From contig CBFCZV010000056.1 in the NCBI GenBank assembly GCA_965602855.1, forward strand, positions 1 through 10,378: a stretch of 10,378 nt of DNA. The letters run 5' to 3'. Below the pieces are notes generated by a model that worked only from the letters and a program-made list of their open reading frames with translations, searched no databases and was not told where the DNA came from. The position numbers were made by a program, and so were the translations under genes. This DNA comes from LH-M37 sp965602855. Its GTDB lineage: Bacteria; Pseudomonadota; Gammaproteobacteria; SZUA-229. Within the stretch, counting starts at the first letter, position 1. Every line of letters begins with the position of its first letter. This document shows, one piece after another, positions 1 through 4,391 of the stretch.

Positions 1-40
1 ATGAGAAGAAATTTGCCGGTAATTAAATCGTCCGTTTTAT

Positions 41-99
41 TGGGGGAAGCTCAGAGCACAGTTGTTTCTAATATTAGCTGAAACTGTGCTCTGACCCCA
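41..99 (-). repeat. GGGGTCAG-family palindromic element
   Basis: A perfect 13-bp inverted repeat (51-63 with 82-94, arm TCAGAGCACAGTT) surrounds an 18-nt AT-rich loop. On the minus strand the element starts with GGGGTCAG (98-91) and its far end runs into TTCCCCCA (minus strand, about 48-41), so GGGG and CCCC outer bases extend the symmetry. The motif recurs eight more times in this window. The organisation resembles REP/BIME-type elements mobilised by REP-associated tyrosine transposases, but no such gene lies beside this copy. The pairing is directly visible; the family assignment is inference. Confidence 0.7.
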
Positions 100-214
100 C
101 TTTTCCTGAATAACTATAAAAATTGAGCCTGATTTTTTAGTCTACACCTAAAATAAAATGACGGCTTCTGGTTAATTAGCGCGGTAGGTTTAAGAATGAA
201 ACCCAGGGAACATT

Positions 215-237
215 GGGGTCAGAGTGGAGTTCCCCCA
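215..237 (+). repeat. GGGGTCAG repeat joined to a TTCCCCC block
   Basis: GGGGTCAG (215-222) is followed by AGTGGAGTTCCCCC. The same arrangement, GGGTCAG then TGGA-TTCCCC, recurs at 9238-9257, and a mirrored version borders the palindrome at 41-99. The TTCCCC part may be the left terminus of an IS3-family element, because transposase homology begins only a few bases downstream. Alternatively the whole string is one repeat unit. The copy lacks the central palindrome seen at 51-94. Confidence 0.6.
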
Positions 238-238
238 T

Positions 239-647
239 TTTTTCTCACGAAAAGTGGTTGGCTGGTCAATGAGTGATAAACAGAACAGGCATCTGGTTAA
301 AGATGCATTGATGATGGTAATAGAAAGCAGGAGACAAAAACCAGGGTTAATACACCATACGGATCAAGGTATAAAGCATGCATCGTGTGACTATCAGACG
401 ATAATAAAAGCCCATGATATGGTCCCTAGTATGAGCCGAAAAGGAAACTGTCATGATAGTGCTGTAGCTGAAAGATTTTTCAGCAACCTGAAAAATGAAC
501 TGATATACCATAAAGATATGATAGATAGTGATGAAGCACGATCTATCATATTTGATTACATCGAAGTGTTTTATAATTGACAACGACCTCACCAAACACT
601 TGGCTATAAAAACGCCAAATGAGCATGAGAAGATGAATGTTGCTTAA
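239..647 (+). pseudogene. IS3-family transposase OrfB, C-terminal remnant
   Basis: Translation from about 242 gives the second half of an IS3-family DDE (rve-type) transposase. It opens with FSRKVVGWSMSD, then HHTDQG carrying the second catalytic Asp (286-303 region), then SMSRKGNC and AVAERFF carrying the catalytic Glu, then FDYIEVFYN. The N-terminal half with the HTH/OrfA partner and the first Asp is missing. An in-frame TGA at 578-580 replaces what is normally an Arg codon, after which the family motif RPHQTLGY continues. An extra A near 611 then shifts the frame; corrected, it reads TPNEHEKMNVA to a TAA at 645-647. It is therefore a decayed, inactive fragment. A GTG at 224 opens the frame, but its first codons come from the adjoining GGGGTCAG repeat and are not a real start. 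The GNCHDSAV motif departs from the usual GNCWDNAV, also suggesting decay. Confidence 0.88.
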
Positions 648-687
648 CTATGTGTACGGGAAAACGGGAGCATCCCAACCTGACCCC
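648..687. repeat. Probable IS right end abutting a GGGGTCAG motif
   Basis: The sequence after the transposase stop (TATGTGTACGG, then AAAACGGGAGCATCCC) resembles the short right terminus that follows orfB in IS3-family elements. It runs directly into CTGACCCC (680-687, GGGGTCAG on the minus strand). On the minus strand the junction reads GGGGTCAGGTTGG then a TCCC block, similar to 9238-9257. The IS-end assignment is inference, because the left end is not intact for comparison. Confidence 0.4.
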
Positions 688-735
688 TTTCTTGCTTTCT
701 GAAAGAGGAACCGGAGTTGCTTGGATTCCGTTACG

Positions 736-1248
736 CTACGGATTCATGCTGCTAATACGCTCGGCGCGGTAAACCCTATAGCCAATGCCATTGTTTTCCC
801 AATCAGTATCTCCTATTTGAAGATCAAAGACGACAGTAGCCGGTTCTTCGTGAGTTACTTCGATTATCCGGGTGTGAATCTTGTTACCCCTTGGTGACTC
901 AGCAGGTAGCCCAGTCGCCGCGTCCTGTACAATCCCCCCGAAATTAATCAAAACATTCCCAGTTTGAGTGAGACTATCGGCATCGCCGATAAAGGGTGTG
1001 TATATCGGGGAAGACAGCCCTTTGCCGTATTGCCATACCTGAGAGACTGTCATATTGCTCTCATCGACAGAGAACTCCACTGCCCGAGAGTAATTTTCCG
1101 TCGCATCAACAGGCGTCAGGCCATCGAATGGGCTGGTTTTGTAATTACCGTTGTCGTAAAGCATGATGTTACCGTTAGGCATCACCTCGGGGGCGTGTTG
1201 GTGGCGTTGCCAAATGTATAAAGGGAAGTAATTCGTAAAACAAATCAA
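736..1248 (-). pseudogene. Arylsulfotransferase (AssT-like) C-terminal fragment
   Basis: The reverse strand encodes about 158 residues that look like the C-terminal end of an arylsulfotransferase (ASST family). This family comprises periplasmic beta-propeller enzymes moving sulfate between phenolic donors and acceptors. Supporting blocks are HQHAPEVMPNGNIMLYDNGN, SRAVEFSVDESNMTVSQVWQYG and the terminal GYRVYRAERI, all typical of the last propeller blades, with a natural TAG stop at 736-738. Full-length family members are several times longer, so the signal peptide and most of the propeller are absent. The open frame begins at a TTG (1246-1248) with no credible ribosome binding site, and a stop lies immediately upstream (1252-1254). 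Homology seems to start around residue 13. The truncation point coincides with an attC-like repeat starting at 1246. It is most likely a relic without function. Confidence 0.72.
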
Positions 1249-1299
1249 CGCTTACATTGAGCGGGGTTGTAGCGCCGAAATGCCTGGATATTTAAAAAG
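1246..1299 (+). repeat. attC-like imperfect palindrome, copy 1
   Basis: This 54-bp segment aligns without gaps to 3211-3264, with about 40 of 55 bases identical by eye. Shared blocks are AACGCTT, CATTG, GGG, AATGCCTG and TTTAAAAAG/GTTAAAAAG. It begins with an RYYYAAC-like box (AATCAAC, 1243-1249) and contains CATT (1255-1258) facing AATG (1279-1282), plus an inner GCG/CGC pair. The right-hand box has drifted (ATTTAAAA instead of GTTAAAA), so if it is an integron recombination site it is degenerate. It forms the left edge of the gene-poor stretch and cuts off the arylsulfotransferase fragment. Confidence 0.5.
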
Positions 1300-1390
1300 C
1301 ACAGGGTTCAGGGAGGGTGCGTCGTTGAACTATCTGAAAATCAATCAAGTCCGTTCTCACAGTGTCTCATTAATTCCAGCCTGACCCCGG
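1300..1390 (+). repeat. Dispersed repeat block following attC-like copy 1
   Basis: The block shares GGGAGGGTGCG (1311-1321), GTTGA two bases later, TATCT, and AAATCAATCAAG (1338-1349) in the same order with 4193-4271. It ends in CTGACCCC (1381-1388). The main difference is about 16 bases missing here between TATCT and AAATCAATCAAG. It has no coding potential that I can see. Both copies directly follow an attC-like site and precede a GGGGTCAG motif, so they probably moved or were inherited together. Confidence 0.65.
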
Positions 1391-1516
1391 TAGTTCTACT
1401 AATAGGGGGGGTATTTTTCCACTACTTTTGTCAGCCTGTTGAACATAACCGATTCAAAAATTACTTTAAACGAAATACAGTGTTAAGCTAGAGCACAACG
1501 AGAAGTGCCGGAACAG

Positions 1517-1542
1517 TTAATAACCATAATATTGGTTATTAA
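1517..1542. repeat. Perfect 10-bp inverted repeat
   Basis: TTAATAACCA (1517-1526) and TGGTTATTAA (1533-1542) are exact reverse complements around a 6-nt spacer TAATAT. With no run of T after a GC-rich stem it is not a convincing terminator. It could be a regulator binding site or the remnant of a mobile-element end. Its function is unknown. Confidence 0.6.
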
Positions 1543-1740
1543 ATAATTCCTCCGACTACTTTTTTCTCTTTATATAGAGACGTTCTACAATCCTGTAAAC
1601 CGACATGGCCACACCTCTGGCATATCATTCGCTCAATTTTAACAAGACTATTTTTTGTGTCTAAAAAGGGACTTGAAAATAACTATGGAGTCCTGAATGC
1701 TGTTTATTTAAGTAAACCAGAGATTTCTTACTAGCTGAAC

Positions 1741-1767
1741 AGTGATTAACATTCACTCTTTTAGTGA
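1741..1767. promoter_or_regulatory. Possible operator cluster upstream of the SPFH gene
   Basis: Three half-sites occur in alternating orientation: AGTGA (1741-1745), TCACT (1753-1757) and AGTGA (1763-1767). Each neighbouring pair can form a dyad. They lie about 70-95 bases before the ATG at 1837, and a TTTATAC string (1770-1776) that could act as a -10 overlaps the right flank. The 7-base spacing of the first pair differs from the 6 bases of a CRP site, so no regulator is named. Chance occurrence in AT-rich DNA is possible. Confidence 0.25.
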
Positions 1768-1836
1768 CATTTATACCCATTGGTTTTTTATGCATACATA
1801 ATTAATCTAAATAAAACATAACAACGGAAAATACTT

Positions 1837-2769
1837 ATGAAAGAAGTAAATGATTTACCTGATTTAACTGCAATTCTTAGTAAAGGAAAAGGCATGTTAA
1901 TCAGTCTGGCCGTGGTGGTATTCTTGCTAATATCCGGTGCCTCAAGCATGTTCACCGTACAAGAAGGCAATATTGGCGTTATTAAAAGATTTGGCGAAGC
2001 GACGCAACAGGTTAATCCTGGTTTGCATATGAAAATTCCATTTGTTGATACTGTTGAGGTGATGGAAATTAGAACTCGAAAAAATGTTGAAAAATTAAGC
2101 GCCTCAACACATGAACAAATGCCCATAACTGCAGAAATATCCATTAACTGGACAGTGCAAAGAGACCAGGCATTTGATCTATTTGTTAAATATGGCGGCT
2201 TAACCCAGTTTGAAACAAGAATACTTGATCCTAAGTTGAGATCGGCAGCAAAAGATGCACTGTCTAAATATAAGGCAGAAGAAATTATACAAAATCGTGG
2301 TCAGGTGATAGCGCAGATAGAAGAGTTATTGGTGACGGAAATGAAAGATTACCCAGTTAAACTTGACTCTGCACAACTGGAAAATTTAATTTTACCTGCA
2401 AAATACATTCAATCTATTGAAACCAAGCAAACTGAAAAGAATTTAGCGGCTGCAGAGAAACACCGTCTTGAACGTCAGAAACTTGAAGCGCAACGTGAAG
2501 TGAATACGGCGAATGCACAAAGAGATGCGGCTAAGGCGACAGCAGATGGTAAGGCCTATTCAATAAAGACTGAAGCCATAGCGGAAGCCGGGGCAATTAA
2601 ACTAAAGGGACTTGCAGAAGCTGAGGCGATTAAAAAGAAAGCGGAAGCGCTAAAAGTTTCGACCACACTGGTTGATTATGTACGTGCCCAGCAATGGGAT
2701 GGAAAAATGCCACAAACTATGATGGGCAGTGACCAAAATGTCCTGTGGAATATGGGCTCTAAAAAATAA
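1837..2769 (+). CDS. SPFH/band-7 (prohibitin-like) membrane-anchored protein
   Basis: The 310-residue product has a short cytosolic N-terminus, one hydrophobic membrane segment (residues about 20-37), an SPFH/band-7 domain (about 39-205) and a long charged, Ala/Glu/Lys-rich coiled coil (about 195-275). Family marks include FTVQEGNIGVIKRFGEA, NPGLHMKIPFVD, IRTRKNVEKL and ALSKYKAEEIIQNR; the last is prohibitin/stomatin-like. SPFH proteins oligomerise into membrane-bound rings or scaffolds that organise membrane domains and control proteases. It resembles HflC or prohibitin in size, but there is no HflK partner or NfeD gene beside it, so a specific role in FtsH control is not supported. A weak GGAAA-type ribosome site precedes the ATG. 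It stands alone: about 170 bases with a strong palindrome separate it from the next gene. Confidence 0.9.
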   Translation: MKEVNDLPDLTAILSKGKGMLISLAVVVFLLISGASSMFTVQEGNIGVIKRFGEATQQVNPGLHMKIPFVDTVEVMEIRTRKNVEKLSASTHEQMPITAEISINWTVQRDQAFDLFVKYGGLTQFETRILDPKLRSAAKDALSKYKAEEIIQNRGQVIAQIEELLVTEMKDYPVKLDSAQLENLILPAKYIQSIETKQTEKNLAAAEKHRLERQKLEAQREVNTANAQRDAAKATADGKAYSIKTEAIAEAGAIKLKGLAEAEAIKKKAEALKVSTTLVDYVRAQQWDGKMPQTMMGSDQNVLWNMGSKK

Positions 2770-2828
2770 GGCTGAAGGTGCCGAAGTGATTTAATTTATT
2801 AAAGCACTATTCCGGAGAAAACGCGGGC

Positions 2829-2878
2829 TCAGGCCTTATATTTTACATGCCATATGTAAATTGTCAGGCCTGACCCCC
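2829..2878 (-). repeat. GGGGTCAG-family palindrome after the SPFH gene
   Basis: TCAGGCC (2829-2835) pairs with GGCCTGA (2867-2873), and within it TTTACAT (2842-2848) pairs with ATGTAAA (2854-2860), giving a two-tier hairpin. Outer CGGG and CCCCCG bases extend it. The minus strand reads GGGGTCAGGCCTGACA, placing it in the same repeat family as the copy at 41-99 but with an unrelated stem sequence. It could stop transcription after the SPFH gene, though there is no T-tract. Confidence 0.65.
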
Positions 2879-2938
2879 GTAGCTGTTTAAGACTGGGTGT
2901 TATAACTAATTATCACTGTAAATCAAGAAAGGAGAGGC

Positions 2939-3208
2939 ATGTTACAAACTATCGTTAAAAAATGGTTCCGAGATAAAAACTCTGGTTTTCTCGATAACGG
3001 GAATGGTCCAGATATTAAGGTAGACAAGGCCGACCTTGTTAACTGTGAATTTTTAAAAGTCGGTGCGCGTGTTGAATTTGAATGTCACGCAGACAAGCGA
3101 GGTTTAATCGCTAAAAAAGTTAAGCTTTTACCGCAGAACAAGTCGAACAGCCAAAATCATAAAGGTAAGGGCAAGCCTAAGGAATTTCGACCTGGTGTTA
3201 TGACTTAA
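2939..3208 (+). CDS. Small cold-shock-domain-like protein
   Basis: This 89-residue basic protein has a cold-shock-type OB fold in residues about 3-65. KKWFRDKNSGFLDNG corresponds to the RNP1 region (KWFNxxKGFGFI in classical Csp proteins), followed by PDIKVDKADL, VGARVEFECH and a closing GLIAKKVKLL strand. The RNP1 aromatic cluster is degenerate (SGFL for GFGFI), and the RNP2 equivalent (DIKVDKAD) lacks the usual Phe-Val-His. Nucleic-acid binding is therefore plausible but altered. The last 24 residues form a Lys/Asn/Gln-rich, probably disordered tail. A strong ribosome site (GGAGAG, 2931-2936) sits just before the ATG. The TAA stop directly precedes the attC-like hairpin at 3209-3261, which makes this look like a promoterless-style gene cassette. 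Its cellular role is unknown. Confidence 0.82.
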   Translation: MLQTIVKKWFRDKNSGFLDNGNGPDIKVDKADLVNCEFLKVGARVEFECHADKRGLIAKKVKLLPQNKSNSQNHKGKGKPKEFRPGVMT

Positions 3209-3261
3209 TTAAACGCTTGCATTGGGTGGGCTTATAAAGCCAGAATGCCTGAACGTTAAAA
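3209..3261 (+). repeat. attC-like recombination site, copy 2
   Basis: The gene's stop is followed by TTAAAC (3209-3214) and the segment ends in GTTAAAA (3255-3261), matching RYYYAAC/GTTRRRY core boxes with about one mismatch each. Between them are nested arms: AACG (3212-3215) with CGTT (3254-3257), GCATT (3219-3223) with AATGC (3244-3248), and GGCTT (3229-3233) with AAGCC (3237-3241) around a 3-nt loop. Unpaired bases lie asymmetrically between the arms, as in integron attC sites. The ribosome site of the next gene (AAGGAGG, 3261-3267) starts at the end of the right box. It is a homologue of 1246-1299. No integrase is in the window, so function is inferred. Confidence 0.6.
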
Positions 3262-3274
3262 AGGAGGCCAACAA

Positions 3275-3724
3275 ATGAACGAACAAGAATATGCAGGATT
3301 TTGGATAAGATTAGGCGCAGTACTAATAGATGTCATTATTATATTGATCGTTACAGGCATACCACTAACCCTTATCTACGGCCAACAGTACTGGCTAGGT
3401 GAACAAACATATTATGGTGTATGGGATGCGTTGCTCAATTATGCTTTTCCTTTCGTAGCCACAATCTGGTTCTGGCGTCGTTTTTTGGGCACCCCGGGAA
3501 AAATGGCCACTAACCTAAAAATCGTCGATGCCAAAACCGGCAACAAAATGTCAACGGCTCAAGCAATCGGCAGATACTTCGCATATATAATCGCAACACT
3601 TCCTTTATGTCTGGGCTTTGTCTGGATAGCTATAGATAAAAAGAAACAGGGCTGGCATGACAAACTGGCTGGGACTGTTGTTATTCGGAGTGGTGGGACT
3701 GAAGCGGTTGTTTTTGATGATTAA
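3275..3724 (+). CDS. RDD-family integral membrane protein
   Basis: The 149-residue protein matches the RDD family. FWIRLGAVLIDVIII (residues 9-23) holds the conserved Arg12 and Asp19 at the start of the first membrane helix. A second helix spans about 53-68, followed by the loop motif LGTPGKMATNLKIVD, and a third lies at about 100-118. It closes with DKKKQGWHDKLAGT carrying the family's late Asp. RDD proteins are small three-helix inner-membrane proteins; some have been linked to ion transport, but most have no known role. The start at 3275 is set by a textbook AAGGAGG seven bases upstream. The gene sits between two attC-like sites with the same orientation as its neighbours, as expected for a cassette. 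Functional assignment beyond the family is not possible. Confidence 0.9.
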   Translation: MNEQEYAGFWIRLGAVLIDVIIILIVTGIPLTLIYGQQYWLGEQTYYGVWDALLNYAFPFVATIWFWRRFLGTPGKMATNLKIVDAKTGNKMSTAQAIGRYFAYIIATLPLCLGFVWIAIDKKKQGWHDKLAGTVVIRSGGTEAVVFDD

Positions 3725-3751
3725 AGCATTCGGTGCAATGCGCTGTTTAAT
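3720..3751 (+). repeat. Short attC-like hairpin overlapping the RDD stop codon
   Basis: ATTAAA (3720-3725) pairs perfectly with TTTAAT (3746-3751), and GCATT (3726-3730) pairs with AATGC (3737-3741). Loop CGGTGC and a four-base bulge GCTG lie on one side only. GTTTAAT (3745-3751) fits the GTTRRRY pattern except for its fourth position. The GCATT/AATGC arms are the same as in the site at 3209-3261. At about 32 bp it is shorter than normal attC sites, so it may be a collapsed copy that lost its middle. The RDD stop codon (3722-3724) lies within it. Confidence 0.45.
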
Positions 3752-3766
3752 ATTTGGAATAAATTC

Positions 3767-4165
3767 ATGAATAAATTAAAAAATTCAGGCTACAAAGCAT
3801 TAGTTATAGTTGAAGATATTGGCTTACTGGTTATAGCCATTTCGACAGTCATTGCAATGGGCTTTGAAATTGTAGCTATGTTTAATGCCATGAAGGTAAC
3901 GCTTGCAGACCTCTTATTACTTTTTATATACCTTGAAGTATTGGCAATGGTTGGCATCTACCTTAAGTCAGGGAAGCTGCCTGTTCGTATTCCCCTTTAC
4001 ATCGCTATAGTCGCAGTGGCGCGCTACATGATTCTTGATATGAAGAATCTGGATACATTAAGAGTTCTTGGTCTTTCAGGTGCAGTACTTATTCTTACTA
4101 TATCTATTCTCGCTATTCGATATGGTCATACTAAATTCCCATATGATGATAAAGAAGACGGCTAA
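3767..4165 (+). CDS. psiE: PsiE-family (phosphate-starvation-inducible) membrane protein
   Basis: The 132-residue protein is nearly the length of E. coli PsiE and has four hydrophobic helices at about 12-33, 47-66, 75-92 and 100-118. The most diagnostic stretch runs from ADLLLLFIYLEVLAMVGIYL through LPVRIPLYIAIVAVARYMIL, including the Leu-Glu pair in helix 2 and the Pro-Val-Arg loop. In E. coli psiE is induced by phosphate starvation under PhoB and CRP; its biochemical role is unknown. I see no pho box here, and the short gap after the RDD gene suggests expression from upstream. The ribosome site is weak (TTGGAA). Its TAA stop forms part of the left box of the next attC-like site, as in the other compact genes upstream. 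Symbol given on family resemblance, not proven orthology. Confidence 0.88.
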   Translation: MNKLKNSGYKALVIVEDIGLLVIAISTVIAMGFEIVAMFNAMKVTLADLLLLFIYLEVLAMVGIYLKSGKLPVRIPLYIAIVAVARYMILDMKNLDTLRVLGLSGAVLILTISILAIRYGHTKFPYDDKEDG

Positions 4166-4192
4166 CACGGCAATCATGTTCGGGCGTTAAAA
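4160..4192 (+). repeat. Degenerate or truncated attC-like site after psiE
   Basis: GGCTAAC (4160-4166; it includes the psiE stop) resembles an RYYYAAC box, and GTTAAAA (4186-4192) is identical to the right box at 3255-3261. TAAC (4163-4166) and GTTA (4186-4189) are complementary. The 19 bases between them (ACGGCAATCATGTTCGGGC) form no strong inner stem, so the site looks internally deleted. The position, just after a stop codon and in the same orientation as the others, is the main support. Confidence 0.4.
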
Positions 4193-4312
4193 GTGCGGGG
4201 TTATTGGGGAGGGTGCGGAGTTGATTATATCTATAATTATCCTAATCGATAAATCAATCAAGACTGACCCCATTAATCCCGCTAATATTTGAAATAATTG
4301 CTCTCTGACCCC
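4193..4312 (+). repeat. Dispersed repeat block with two GGGGTCAG motifs
   Basis: This is the second copy of the block seen at 1300-1390. It holds GGGAGGGTGCG (4207-4217), GTTGA (4220-4224), TATCT (4228-4232) and AAATCAATCAAG (4251-4262), then CTGACCCC (4264-4271). A further CTGACCCC lies at 4305-4312, so two GGGGTCAG motifs face the minus strand 41 bases apart. AATATTAG-type sequence between the two motifs on the minus strand also appears in the loop of the palindrome at 51-94. The block separates the cassette-like genes from the glycan module. Confidence 0.65.
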
Positions 4313-4391
4313 GATTACACGCAATTAAATTATTCATTTTTGAGACAAACTCAGTTTAAATAATTATGTACTTCAGAGCTGAATCTACCAC

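Larger units (their letters stand above)
1391..1836. other. Gene-poor stretch with inverted repeats, upstream of the SPFH gene
   Basis: I find no gene in these roughly 450 bases. Visible structures are a run of seven Gs near 1405-1411, a perfect 10-bp inverted repeat (1517-1526 and 1533-1542, arm TTAATAACCA), a short TCTCT/AGAGA repeat around 1565-1580, and an AGTGA/TCACT cluster at 1741-1767. The region is AT-rich and probably contains the promoter for the gene starting at 1837, but no clean -35/-10 pair stands out. Confidence 0.6.

Noticed and set aside
1..81. Short open frame starting with the first ATG
   Set aside because: It has 26 codons, runs into the palindromic repeat, and shows no motif; it could be chance or a gene tail that cannot be judged at the window edge.
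964..1221. 85-codon plus-strand open frame
   Set aside because: It lies entirely antisense to the arylsulfotransferase fragment, which has clear family motifs; the plus-strand product has none.
1441..1490. Additional attC-like site ending in GTTAAGC (about 1482-1488)
   Set aside because: The right box fits GTTRRRY, but I could not find a convincing paired inner structure or an adjacent gene end.
1741..1757. CRP binding site
   Set aside because: AGTGA and TCACT are separated by 7 bases rather than 6, and the outer T/A of TGTGA/TCACA are missing.
1788..2144. 118-codon minus-strand open frame
   Set aside because: It is a shadow of the SPFH gene, rich in Cys/Ser/Thr with no recognisable domain.
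1837..2769. Calling the SPFH gene hflC
   Set aside because: Size and domain fit loosely, but there is no adjacent hflK, and the coiled coil and prohibitin-like motif leave the subgroup open.
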